Assembly (NCBI GenBank): GCA_004376385.1
Contig: SOJY01000097.1
Coordinates: 1 to 10,944, forward strand
Direction of reading: 5' to 3'
From: Candidatus Bathyarchaeum sp.
Lineage (GTDB): Archaea; Thermoproteota; Bathyarchaeia; Bathyarchaeales; Bathyarchaeaceae
DNA length: 10,944 bases
The position numbers and the translations under genes were made by a program. Every line of letters begins with the position of its first letter. Position 1 is the first letter of the stretch. A model generated the notes under the pieces. It was not told where the DNA came from, did not search any database, and was given only the letters and a program-made list of their open reading frames with translations. Below are positions 1 through 8,600 of the stretch, in pieces.

Positions 1-113
1 CCACAGCCTGTCCGTTCTGTATAACAACTTTAGAGGACGCCGTGAAAGTGTTGGATGCGGAAGACAGAATTGTTGTGACAGACATTTTGGAACTCCTTAG
101 AGAATCGATGTAA
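1..113 (+). CDS. CCG-domain iron-sulfur protein, HdrD/GlpC-like (C-terminal end only)
   Basis: Only the last 36 codons are present, read from base 3 to a TAA at 111-113; the gene begins outside the window. The visible tail has ACPFC near its start, then an acidic helix (LEDAVKV) and a hydrophobic end, TDILELL. This matches the end of the second cysteine-rich CCG domain in heterodisulfide reductase subunit D, GlpC and related Fe-S oxidoreductases, where the ACPFC-type cysteines help bind an unusual [4Fe-4S] cluster or cofactor and DI-ELL follows close to the C terminus. The subfamily (HdrD, a GlcF/LldE-like oxidoreductase, or an electron-transfer partner of an FAD oxidase) cannot be decided from this fragment. 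T-rich bases at 128-135 could help end its transcript, but this is weak. Confidence 0.75.
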   Translation, partial: TACPFCITTLEDAVKVLDAEDRIVVTDILELLRESM

Positions 114-459
114 ATCGCCCGCAAATCGTTTATTTTCCATCCTTCCTTCTAGCCAATAACATACACAACAAACGAAAGAGAAGTTTCAGCACATTGAAAG
201 ACTTTGTCATCTTGGAGGTTTTCTTATTTTGAACCACCAGAGGCTTGTTGCGACGACTGCCATTAGTGTTATGGCTACTGCAATCTATACTGCGTGACGC
301 ATGCATGAAAAGCAACATTAATTTGTAGCTTTTAACATGGAAAATCCTTCAAGTTCGGAATTCCGTGGATTTCCCCAAATGTATGCATGGGTTGTGTGCA
401 CATGCATGAAAGGGATAAATGCTAATAAATCGTAAATGTTCTGATAGTCCGTGATAGAA
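114..459. other. Gene-poor intergenic region with ATGCAT motifs and nested inverted repeats
   Basis: No convincing gene lies between the CCG-domain protein and the M23 peptidase. The stretch holds three ATGCAT hexamers (301-306, 383-388, 402-407) and a GTGCAC (396-401). It also has an imperfect inverted repeat, GGAAAATCC (339-347) with GGATTTCC (367-374), enclosing the perfect palindrome CGGAATTCCG (356-365). The M23 promoter should lie at the right end; AT-rich bases around 415-435 are candidates but no clear TATA octamer stands out. A 22-codon TTG-started frame at 229-297 has a GGAGG ten bases upstream and could encode a short hydrophobic peptide; this may be chance. Confidence 0.5.
339..374. 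promoter_or_regulatory. Nested inverted repeat upstream of the M23 peptidase gene
   Basis: GGAAAATCC and GGATTTCC form arms of eight pairs with one bulged A. Between them lies the 10-bp perfect palindrome CGGAATTCCG (356-365). It sits about 85 bases before the M23 start, where a regulator site could act. The symmetry is seen directly; an operator role is inference, and a transcript hairpin is also possible. Confidence 0.25.
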
Positions 460-1575
460 ATGGAAGTGAATTTTCACCCCCCTCAATTCCTAATTAGTGT
501 TGTGCGTGAAATTGAAGGGCAGGAGAAAGTTGAATCTGACTTCTTGCTGAGAGCTATACGGGTAAAAAATACAACAAAAAAACCCGTCCATGTCATAAAA
601 TACTGTTTTGATCTCAGGTCAAAAGGCAAGAGCCAAAAGAAGGTCTCCTATTCTGAAGAAATAGTAAAGAAACGATCCTTGGCGCTATTAGAACTGAAGG
701 AGAGACTGATGACAGGACGTCGTGGCATCAAAGAAACTCTTCGAAAAGGAAATCTATTATTGTTGATGGGAACTGAAAAGTTCTGGGACAAAGATCAAGT
801 ATCCACCAATACTCTGGAGCCAAATCAGGAGACAGGTTTTCTGCATGAACACTTCCGAATCCCTACAGCTGAACCAATCGACGAACTGGTCTTCACAGTT
901 GTCTACATTAAAGAAAATGAACAAAAGAACGCGACCATCCGTATTCCTGTCACTCAATATGAAAGAAAGAATCAATACATATTCCCCTTGAAGGGGATCT
1001 GGATGGTATTAGGCAATTGGAATGATCCTTATGACCACAGGACACATCACTCACAGGAATTTGGATTTGACCTTGTTCAGTTGGATGGTAACATGCAGTT
1101 TGTTCAGAATCAGGAGAAGCCAAATAAGGAATATCCGTGTTACGGACAGAATATCATGGCTATTGCCGATGGCGAAGTTGTTGATTGTCTGGACGGTTCA
1201 CCTGAGAATCCGAGTGCTGGCGCACTCCTACCCAAAGAACGAAGGATCAGACTCCTTCAAGAACAAGGGCTTTTGTCTTTAGCTAATGGAAACTTTGTAG
1301 TGTTAGAACACCATGGTGGCGAATTTTCATTCTATGGTCACATGAGTCCGGGTCTCCAAGTAAAAAAAGGAGATAAGGTGAAGCAAGGGCAAATACTCGG
1401 AAAAGTTGGCAACTCTGGACATTCGACTGGACCGCACCTGCACTTCCATCTTATGGATGGACCTAATATCTTGGCTGCCCGAGGGCTACCATGCTATTTC
1501 ACAAACGTAAGAAACTTCTTTGGAGAGCCTGTAGAGTTTATTGAATACGACGGATTGATTGTTCACATAGACTAG
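460..1575 (+). CDS. M23-family (LytM-like) zinc metallopeptidase
   Basis: The C-terminal half is an M23 peptidase domain, the fold of glycyl-glycine and peptidoglycan cross-link endopeptidases. Counting from the ATG at 460 (371 residues), the probable zinc and catalytic residues are His196/His197 with Asp204 (in THHSQEFGFD), His294 in YGHM, and His326/His328 in GNSGHSTGPHLHFH. The segments AIADGEVVD and VKKGDKVKQGQILGKVG are typical of the fold. The end (LMDGPNILAARGLPCYF) resembles the subfamily that ends in HFHLMDGP-LPY-F. The first 170 residues are unrecognised: probably beta strands, with a basic helical stretch around 60-100. There is no signal peptide or membrane segment. GTG at 451 is in frame, but GTGAT at 451-455 looks like an SD four bases before the ATG, so the ATG is preferred. 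Since archaea lack murein, the substrate is open: pseudomurein-like or surface peptide links, or prey and neighbour cell walls. Confidence 0.88.
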   Translation: MEVNFHPPQFLISVVREIEGQEKVESDFLLRAIRVKNTTKKPVHVIKYCFDLRSKGKSQKKVSYSEEIVKKRSLALLELKERLMTGRRGIKETLRKGNLLLLMGTEKFWDKDQVSTNTLEPNQETGFLHEHFRIPTAEPIDELVFTVVYIKENEQKNATIRIPVTQYERKNQYIFPLKGIWMVLGNWNDPYDHRTHHSQEFGFDLVQLDGNMQFVQNQEKPNKEYPCYGQNIMAIADGEVVDCLDGSPENPSAGALLPKERRIRLLQEQGLLSLANGNFVVLEHHGGEFSFYGHMSPGLQVKKGDKVKQGQILGKVGNSGHSTGPHLHFHLMDGPNILAARGLPCYFTNVRNFFGEPVEFIEYDGLIVHID

Positions 1576-1808
1576 TTATACAAAGAGTCCTTGAACTTGC
1601 GCGTGCTGGACGGATGCATCCATACAGTACAGAAGTGGCATACATGGAGCGTTATGTACATTGTTTTTGTGGCTTTTACGGAGGATGTAATGCTGATGTT
1701 AACGGAAAAAGCTTCCAAAAAGAGTCATGCATGATTAACGTGGCTGTTTCCACGACTAAGCGCAGGTTGCATACGGAAAATGTGCGTGCATCTAATATAT
1801 GCTGGCGT
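1576..1808. other. Convergent intergenic region between the M23 gene and the operon end
   Basis: The + strand peptidase gene and the minus-strand operon run towards each other here. No gene is supported; a 93-codon + strand frame starting at 1614 runs into the antisense of the last operon gene, is rich in Cys, His and Tyr and has no family features. The stretch contains ATGCAT at 1614-1619 and 1727-1732 and GTGCAT at 1786-1791. A small hairpin, CGTGG-CTGTTT-CCACG, lies at 1739-1754. No clear T-tract terminator is seen on either strand. Confidence 0.45.
1739..1754. other. Short hairpin in the convergent intergenic region
   Basis: CGTGG (1739-1743) pairs with CCACG (1750-1754) around a six-base loop. 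It lies between two converging transcription units, so a role in ending or stabilising a transcript is possible. No T-tract follows on either strand, so it is not called a terminator. Confidence 0.2.
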
Positions 1809-2615
1809 CTACTTCGTGTGAAGCACTTGCGTGTTTTCTTTTTGAGAGAGTTGGAAAACGTAGAAAACTATTGTTATAGCTATTCCAGCACCTAATGCTA
1901 AGGCGAGGACGTAAAGTGGTAGCGTAACAGCTGCAGTTCGAAGAGCATCTGCAACGATTGGTGCTGTGACCATTAGAAACGCGGCTATCCCAGAAGCGCC
2001 AGTTATAACGAGAATAGTTATGACGTTACACCGCTTGCTAACCTCGGCTACATCATTTTTGTTTCCTCCACTAGACGAAAGTTGAAGGCCACTTAGATTT
2101 GCCAAGGCCGCGTATCTAAGGTAAAAGTATCCTCCAACAATGATTACGGTTATGGCTGAAAGCTCGTAATAGCCAATTGATTGAGTGGTAGCAAGTAGAT
2201 AAAACGAACCTCCTATCCGTGACACTGCCAAAACAGCGGGCAGAATTAGTACAACAAGAAATTCAAGAAATCCCCTCCCACGAGAATTTGGGATAACCAA
2301 AACCGTGGTGACTCCCATCAACACAGCTAAAAAGGGAACTACCGATGGAAATAACTCTATAGCTTTCTGACCTATGGGGGAGAGCGCCACTGCTGAAAGC
2401 GCGAAAGAGAAGGCGAGACCAACGTATTTTTTGTAGTGGGAGAAGCAGATGTAGCCAAGAAAAACGGTAATGGTGTATGCTACGTAGCGGTAGAAGCATA
2501 GTTCATTTATTTGATATGTTGTCTCAGTGTACTGGAAGGCATAAGAGGCGGCTACACTCATTAACACAATAACAGTGAGTTGCAACAACATTGGTGTTCT
2601 CTTTTTCAATTCCAA
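1809..2615 (-). CDS. Eight-span membrane protein of the MoxR/DUF58/transglutaminase operon
   Basis: I do not recognise this 268-residue protein as a named family. It is strongly hydrophobic, with about eight membrane segments near residues 9-27, 43-60, 64-81, 91-109, 115-132, 150-168, 197-218 and 229-255. A polar loop rich in Ser, Gly and Asn (172-195) lies between the sixth and seventh, and a short polar tail ends in QKENTQVLHTK. No catalytic or transport motif is visible. The start is a TTG at 2613-2615, chosen because GGTGAAC (2621-2627) lies five bases upstream as an SD. The DUF58 stop codon is part of that SD, so the two genes are probably translationally coupled. As the last gene of the operon it may be a membrane partner or scaffold of the MoxR-DUF58 machinery. 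ATG at residue 9 is a weaker alternative start. Confidence 0.82.
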   Translation of the reverse strand: MELKKRTPMLLQLTVIVLMSVAASYAFQYTETTYQINELCFYRYVAYTITVFLGYICFSHYKKYVGLAFSFALSAVALSPIGQKAIELFPSVVPFLAVLMGVTTVLVIPNSRGRGFLEFLVVLILPAVLAVSRIGGSFYLLATTQSIGYYELSAITVIIVGGYFYLRYAALANLSGLQLSSSGGNKNDVAEVSKRCNVITILVITGASGIAAFLMVTAPIVADALRTAAVTLPLYVLALALGAGIAITIVFYVFQLSQKENTQVLHTK

Positions 2616-2620
2616 AGTTA

Positions 2621-2627
2621 GTTCACC
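2621..2627 (-). promoter_or_regulatory. Shine-Dalgarno site of the last operon gene, overlapping the DUF58 stop
   Basis: On the minus strand this reads GGTGAAC, five bases before a TTG start at 2615. Its TGA is the stop codon of the DUF58 gene. This decides the TTG start and points to re-initiation coupling. Confidence 0.6.
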
Positions 2628-3942
2628 TTAAGCGTATTGTACTTAACAGAGTGGTTTCTATACTCTCATTTCTTGGGTTCCAATCTAACACGGTCAATCC
2701 TAAATTTCGTAGCCGGTTGGAGAAGCTTCTGCTGGTTACATCAAGCATCTTAGCTGCAAATATCTCCCAATTATTAACTTTTGGAATAACATCGTAAGGC
2801 AGAATGTTGATTATCAAAATGTCAGGTCGTCTTCTCCTTCTTTTATAAACCAAAATTTTCCTCAATCCATCTAGGAGATTGCTACAGTTGCTCAGGGTAA
2901 GATGAGTAATGACTACTATCACTGGCGATTGGGTGATCACGCACCTCCGATTCCGCTCTACGGCTTTTGAAAATCCCTCATCCCAAGAAACCTGTAATCC
3001 AACTTTTCGAGGGGTTAGTTTGAGAAGACCGTCAGCAATTTTAATAAACTGCTTTTTTCCTGTATCAAAATGAAAAGTTTCCCCTCGATGATTATAGATA
3101 TACATACCTAGGTTGTAGCCTTTGCTCAGAAAATAATAAGAGATGCTGTATGCGGTCATTATACCATATTCTAAAGCATTTTCAATTGAAGTACCAATCC
3201 TTAGGGCAGGATTTGCATCCAAAAATAGCCAGATTGGTAGCTTTCCTTCTCGTTCATATTCATTAACCATTGGATATAGCTTTCCCCAGCCTGCGGCCCT
3301 AGCTGAGGCTTTCCAGTTAATAATCTTGTAAGGGTCACCATAGGAATAGTTACGAATTTCCTTAAAGTCAGTGCTCAACGGACCGATCTTGGCGATACCT
3401 CTACTGGGGTGTATTCTTCGGGTCGTGCGTACAGGTGACTTGATTTTTCTTATTTTAGGCAGTATAGGGAACACACTTAACCGTGCAGTCTCATCAATTG
3501 AGATTTGAGTCAAAGACAATCCAAGAATATGTCTGGTTTCCCAGCCTGTCCCAAGTCTGTAGTTGCCACATTTGGTGCACTTGATCTTGTAGGAAAAGCT
3601 AAACGCTTTTTTTTTGAATTCTTTAGAGACTACCTTATAGTTGCTACCTTCAACAAGTTGAAAAGGCTCTGGGACCTCATCGCAGATGACAACTGCGCCA
3701 GGACCGCCAGTTATCTTGCCCGCTATTTTCACCTCTATAACTTCGCCAAGCCTCGCAGAACTTGGAAGACCAATTTTCTTGATTTGCACTTTTGGAGGGC
3801 TAATGAAAACTCCCATAAAGAATATGAAAAGTGGAATAAATGAAGCACAAATCAATATGGAGTTGGCAAGAAGGAAACCGCAGAAGAAGATTATGGTGAA
3901 CCCTGTCAAGAGCATGCTGGTTTCTTTTGCCATCAAGGTCAA
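2623..3942 (-). CDS. DUF58 protein with degenerate vWA-like domain
   Basis: This 439-residue protein has two adjoining membrane segments (about residues 11-47), then a beta-rich region (50-160), with a CTKCGNYRLG segment at 122-131 typical of DUF58 proteins. The DUF58 signature lies at 192-215: KEIRNYSYGDPYKIINWKAS and the following AR. A vWA-like fold follows from about 235, but the expected DxSxS metal site reads Asp242-Ala-Asn-Pro-Ala, so metal binding is probably altered or lost. DUF58 proteins are regularly encoded beside MoxR ATPases and are thought to be their partners or clients at the membrane. The SD GGTGATC (3947-3953) lies four bases before a TTG at 3940-3942, which is the start given; an in-frame ATG at 3931-3933 sits 13 bases from the SD and is the alternative. 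The MoxR stop is embedded in the SD, so the two are likely coupled. A very basic run (YKRRRRRP) lies near 366-373. Confidence 0.92.
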   Translation of the reverse strand: MTLMAKETSMLLTGFTIIFFCGFLLANSILICASFIPLFIFFMGVFISPPKVQIKKIGLPSSARLGEVIEVKIAGKITGGPGAVVICDEVPEPFQLVEGSNYKVVSKEFKKKAFSFSYKIKCTKCGNYRLGTGWETRHILGLSLTQISIDETARLSVFPILPKIRKIKSPVRTTRRIHPSRGIAKIGPLSTDFKEIRNYSYGDPYKIINWKASARAAGWGKLYPMVNEYEREGKLPIWLFLDANPALRIGTSIENALEYGIMTAYSISYYFLSKGYNLGMYIYNHRGETFHFDTGKKQFIKIADGLLKLTPRKVGLQVSWDEGFSKAVERNRRCVITQSPVIVVITHLTLSNCSNLLDGLRKILVYKRRRRRPDILIINILPYDVIPKVNNWEIFAAKMLDVTSRSFSNRLRNLGLTVLDWNPRNESIETTLLSTIRLR

Positions 3943-3946
3943 GGAA

Positions 3947-3953
3947 GATCACC
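3947..3953 (-). promoter_or_regulatory. Shine-Dalgarno site of the DUF58 gene, overlapping the MoxR stop
   Basis: The minus strand reads GGTGATC, a full match to the usual archaeal SD, four bases before TTG at 3942. The TGA inside it ends the MoxR gene. The same AGG-TGA arrangement recurs at the DUF58 / last-gene junction. Confidence 0.6.
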
Positions 3954-4920
3954 TTGTGTGGTATTCCTTTGGAACGCTTACTGTGTCAAGGATATTCTTC
4001 ACTATTGTCCGTTCGTCTACTCGTCTCATTACATCTTCTACCCCAAGTATCAGTCTGTGGGCAAGAGCATCAACAGCGAGAGTTTTGATGTCATCAGGTG
4101 TCACGAAGTCTCTTCCTCTTACAAGGGCCATTGCTCTAGAACCCTTAAGCAACGCAAGGCTTCCCCTCGGGCTCGATCCCACTTCTACTTGCGGGGGTTC
4201 CCTTGTCTTTCTGACAATTTCTGCTATGTATTTGATAACATTATCATCTATGTAAATGTCATTTTCTACCATTCTTTGTAGAGCGTTGAAGTCTTCTGCA
4301 GATATGACCGGCTTTAAATCCCTTGTTGGGTCGTCCTTTTTCCATCCTATGCGTCTTCTAACAATGAGCTTCTCTTCATCTAAAGTCCTCGGATATCCCG
4401 TAGAAAGTTTCATCATGAAACGGTCTATTTGGGCTTCAGGTAGAGGGTATGTGCCCTCATACTCTATTGGATTCTGTGTTGCTAAAACGAAGAACGGTTC
4501 TTCGCACCGGTAGGTTTCTCCTTCAATCGTGACTTGTCGCTCTTCCATGACCTCCAAAACAGCAGATTGCGTCTTAGGTGGCGACCTATTTATTTCATCT
4601 ACTAGCAAGATATTAGTGAAAACTGGACCTTTAAGCAACTCGAAAGATCCATTTCTTGCCTTCCAGATCTTAGTTCCAAGAATATCTGCTGGCAAAAGGT
4701 CAGGAGTACATTGAACTCGAGAAAATTTGCAGTCAATTGAAAAGGCTAACGTTTTGGCTAACAATGTCTTGCCTAGGCCAGGATTGTCTTCAAATAAGAC
4801 ATGCCCATTGGCTAATGCTGCGGCTAGTATCTTTTTGATTAGTAGCTCATCTCCGACGTACAGACTACGTATTTGTTGTGCAATAGTATCACAGGCAGCT
4901 CTTGCTTTCTCCAAATTCAT
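3949..4920 (-). CDS. MoxR-family AAA+ ATPase
   Basis: MoxR ATPases are cytoplasmic AAA+ ring enzymes thought to act as chaperones for vWA- or DUF58-type partners, often in envelope or metalloenzyme maturation. At 323 residues the length is normal. Walker A is DNPGLGKT (45-52, Lys51, Thr52). Walker B is ILLVDE (104-109, Asp108, Glu109), followed by NRSPPKTQSAVLEVMEE, a hallmark of the family. Sensor 1 is in LATQNPIEYEGTYPLPEAQ (Asn150), and a sensor 2 arginine is likely in SSPRGSLAL (Arg252). The C-terminal lid domain (about 200-320) is complete, so the enzyme should be active. The ATG at 4918-4920 overlaps the TGA of the upstream gene as ATGA, and GAGGTG at 4929-4934 is its SD eight bases away. 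Sitting directly before DUF58, it fits the common MoxR-DUF58 pair, here placed behind a surface transglutaminase. Confidence 0.96.
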   Translation of the reverse strand: MNLEKARAACDTIAQQIRSLYVGDELLIKKILAAALANGHVLFEDNPGLGKTLLAKTLAFSIDCKFSRVQCTPDLLPADILGTKIWKARNGSFELLKGPVFTNILLVDEINRSPPKTQSAVLEVMEERQVTIEGETYRCEEPFFVLATQNPIEYEGTYPLPEAQIDRFMMKLSTGYPRTLDEEKLIVRRRIGWKKDDPTRDLKPVISAEDFNALQRMVENDIYIDDNVIKYIAEIVRKTREPPQVEVGSSPRGSLALLKGSRAMALVRGRDFVTPDDIKTLAVDALAHRLILGVEDVMRRVDERTIVKNILDTVSVPKEYHTR

Positions 4921-5678
4921 TCTGATCGCACCTCATCAATTTTCTTGATTAGGGTATTTAGCATATTCTCTCTAACTTCTTTGTTTCTCACAGCGCGGTT
5001 TCTTCTTGTCCAAGGAAAAGCCAAGAAATGCAGTTTGTGTCTTGGCACGTTTTTCCGAGAACCTATCAGGGGGCTTAAAGTCTTGAGGATGTCCTCTTCG
5101 GTTTCCCCTAACCTTTGTAGGTGTGACGTCAGGTAAACTAACAATGGATCTTTCACGCCATCATCAACGAACTGCTCCATAACAGAGGTTATCCGTATCA
5201 AATCACGTCCAGTCTCTCGCCTGACCTCTTGGATGTGCTTTCTCCAACTAGGACCTTCAGAACTGACGTAGAATTCCTTTGTGGAGAGTACTGTCACCGT
5301 ATACATAACATAAACTGTTAGTGCTATTACAAACCATTCAATAAATGGAAGAAAAGGCACATTGGAGGTTAAACTCGGCCTAACAAGAATTAAGTAGCCT
5401 GTAACGAGAAAGCCTGCAAGGAAATTTATTGATGGGTCTTGTGAAATCCGTCTTAACAAATGGAAAGTTGCAGGGTTTCTTACACTCGAGAATGTTCCCA
5501 GTAGAGAGAAACAGATAAGCGTAATCAACCCGCCTGTAATCAATAGAAACGTATTGGCGACTAGAAGCAGGGCTTGAGAGAGAATCTCAGCCCCGTGGTC
5601 ACTTACGTATTTAAGAATCGTGAGTAAAACAACTGAGAATATCAAAGCGACAACCTTACTCTTCCTACTCAACACCAA
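4917..5678 (-). CDS. Four-span membrane protein with cytoplasmic tail, between transglutaminase and MoxR
   Basis: This 253-residue protein is not one I can name. It has four probable membrane segments (about 7-23, 36-60, 84-100 and 110-131) and then a soluble charged part (135-253) that is largely helical. The tail includes KDPLLVYLTSHLQRLGETEEDILKTL near 176-201 and a basic patch PWTRRNRAVRNK near 222-233. By the positive charges the tail is probably cytoplasmic, where it could contact the MoxR ring. Its end overlaps the MoxR start by four bases (ATGA), and its start overlaps the end of the transglutaminase gene by 14 bases. The first three codons are TTG, GTG and TTG, any of which could be used (5678, 5675 or 5672); no strong SD decides between them. 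Similar unnamed membrane proteins are common beside archaeal MoxR-DUF58 pairs. Confidence 0.85.
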   Translation of the reverse strand: MVLSRKSKVVALIFSVVLLTILKYVSDHGAEILSQALLLVANTFLLITGGLITLICFSLLGTFSSVRNPATFHLLRRISQDPSINFLAGFLVTGYLILVRPSLTSNVPFLPFIEWFVIALTVYVMYTVTVLSTKEFYVSSEGPSWRKHIQEVRRETGRDLIRITSVMEQFVDDGVKDPLLVYLTSHLQRLGETEEDILKTLSPLIGSRKNVPRHKLHFLAFPWTRRNRAVRNKEVRENMLNTLIKKIDEVRSE

Positions 5679-8600
5679 TATTCAAACCCTTCAGAGATAG
5701 ATACATAGTTTCGTAGTCTTTTCTGGTTGCCAAATGATTGCTATACTCAGCTTTTTCAAAGCAGATTGTCACCTTGCGAAGAGCTTCCGGACTAAAATCA
5801 CTCGTCTTCAAAATGAGACTCTCTATTTCTCGCGCCGTCATTTCTTTTCGTGGATGGATACCGTAACTAGTCAACTTTACCAAGGATTCGTTGTAAAGCC
5901 TGATGATTTCCTCTCCGTAGTCAACAACGCGAAGTTTGATCTCTGCATTCCAAGGTCGACGCCCTGGTGTTCTCGGTAGAATCACCCGCATCTGATGTTC
6001 ACCATTCTTAATGAACATGTGAGAAAGTTCAGCGCGGCCTTGCTGAGAAAGTCTAACTGAAGCAACTGTTTCTTCGTCAATCAAAACTTCAACATCTCTC
6101 TTCTGTATTTTCTCCAAAACACTCTTATCAAGTACGATTTCTATGTGTAACTTGGCCCTGATGCCCCAAACATTAGGAAACTCGGGCCCTATGTCAGGAA
6201 AAACAATTTTAAGCGGCTGCATCTTTTGTGGCTTATATATAGGTTCTTCCTCGACCATTACTCTCTCTTTTACAACTTCCATATCACTAGTCTGACGAAA
6301 TGCTTGCGACCTTCTTACAATATGCTTGGCGTATACAAAAACCATAACGAACAAAATTGGGGAAACTAAAGGTATAAAAAACGGAAGGCTGATTATCGGT
6401 TCAAGAACAACCTCTTTCTCGGTCGTGACCGGTAGATATGACTCCGAGCCTTCAAATCTTGCGGTTAGCAATAAGTTTGCTGGCCAAAGCTCAATAGTGT
6501 CCAGAAGGAATGTTAAGTTTCCATTCTTATCAGTTTTCCACGACAAGCCGTAATCATCCACAACAATTTCTGCCCTTTGGATAGGCAGATCGTGATCATC
6601 AGAAATGGATGTTGAGAATAAAAGAAACATTCCTCCTGCAATATTAGAAGTTTTTGTAGTTAATCTGGTCTTTGATTTTACTGCAACCTTGTGAACTGCG
6701 GATACACTGCCTTTTTTGAGAGCCACAATAAAAATATGTGGTCCAAGTGTTTCTTCGGAATCCACAAGAAAAGACCATGTGCAGGAACCGTTATCTCTCG
6801 TTTCAATGGTCGCCAACAATTGGTTATCGAAGGTCACGGTTGCAGGTTCTCCCCAAACTCTTATGTCTTGATATTGAATTGTTACGGTAATGTTGAAAAC
6901 TTCGCCTCTTACAGCAATGTTCCCACCGAAAATCTGGATTGTAGGTAGCCCACGTTTCAATTCTACGACACGTGTCGCGTTACTTCCCAAAACATATTCA
7001 TTTCCGGAAAATATTGCCTCTACTTCATATACTCCTGGGTCCTCAAATGCGGTCTCTATTCTAAAGGTTCCGTCCTTAAATGTTAGGTTCTGCAATTGCC
7101 AAGACTCTAATGGCGTAGCCAGCGAAGTTATATTGAGTGAAATGGATGCTTTTGCGAAGCCCGTTCCATTGTCCCATAATAGGTGGCCATGGATTGCTCC
7201 ATACCCTAACAGGAATTGTTCTTCAGAGCCAAGTTCTATTCTTGTTGTTGCACGTACTCTTATGATGGACGCACTACTAGACGGGGCGTATTGTGTTGTT
7301 CCCAAAGAAATAGGAATCACTTTGTAGTTTCCGATTTCCATAAGATATGGTATCACGCTTTCAATCTGAAAATCCCCTTGTTTAGAATATCCTTTGCCAA
7401 CAATTACGCCTTCAGTTTCTTTGCTCTTTGTTAGGAAGATAAAAACGGTCATGTTATCGACTTTTTCGTCGTTGGCTGTAAGAATTGTTCCGTTTACCCG
7501 TAAGGTGTATCCACGAATGACAGCTTCATCTATGTTTCCAAGCGTTGTTGTTGTGGAGATATGAGAAATATTCTCAGCTTGTACAATAGCTAAGATGGAA
7601 AATGCAATCTCTGGGTAGCCCAGAGAAGCCACGGTTATGGTCACAACATCTTTTTCGCCAAGATCTGCATCCTCGGGTATAATAACCTCTAGTAAAGCAT
7701 CAGCAGTTTGAAAAGATCCGATACTTAATTCTTTTGGAGCAGCCGCAACATTCCATTTTTGCCTACTATCCACAAACAGCTTGAAGTCATCCGCTGAATC
7801 ACGTCTATTTGTGATCGAAAGTTGATAGAAAAGTCGGCTTCCAGGAGAACATACTTTTTTGAAGGGCAACACGTTTACAAGAGGATTTTCTTCGAGTGGT
7901 GGTGTCGCGTCAAACTGAATCCATCCGTAAGGTGAAAGATAAACTTCTGTTACGGCATGTCCTCCAGTTGTATAGTATAGGAGCTTGCCTCTTTCAATTT
8001 TTCCAGGTTTGTATCCAATACTTATTCTCGCTGGTATTTTTTGAATTCTCAAGATGATGGCAAGCGCAGTTGCAGCGTCTATACAAATACCTTTTCTTCG
8101 TTGTATGTAAGAAAAGACATTGGAACCTTGTGGGATGTGCATACCTGTATCCGCTCTTGCACGGGCTTCAACATCATAAACAAAACTGGTTCTTAGATAC
8201 TGAACGTCAGCAAGGATTTGGTCAAGGATACTGTAAGATGGGTCCTCCAGATCTTTGGCTAGTTTCCAAACTTCAGCCGATATATCTGGCAATTGCAAAT
8301 ATTTGTTTAGTAATTCTTCTGGAATGTTATCAAGTAAAATGAGTTTGTCATCTACCTCAACATCACGCCATGTAACGTTATAAACCAACTGTGCTTCTTT
8401 CGCTTGCCCATACGTTATGACCTTATAGACGTTCCCAATAGTATCCACATAGAACTCTAAACCCTCATTTTGTGTCAAAGATAGGTTCGCCAAGGCTGAA
8501 TCGGACGAAGGTATGGGTAGAAGAGTTTCTCGCTGACTTGTGTTGATTTCTATGGTGAAAACTCTACTTGTATTAGCATCTTGAACCTGAGGAAACTCCT

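Noticed and set aside
130..318. Minus-strand 62-codon frame
   Set aside because: It has no family features and no SD, its composition is Ser/Arg/Lys-rich, and it ends in an ATGCAT-rich noncoding stretch.
1614..1895. Plus-strand 93-codon frame starting at an ATGCAT motif
   Set aside because: It runs antisense into the eight-span membrane protein gene, its composition is odd (many Cys, Tyr and Arg), and no domain is visible.
3686..4255. Plus-strand 189-codon frame opposite DUF58 and MoxR
   Set aside because: It is the antisense shadow of two well-supported genes.
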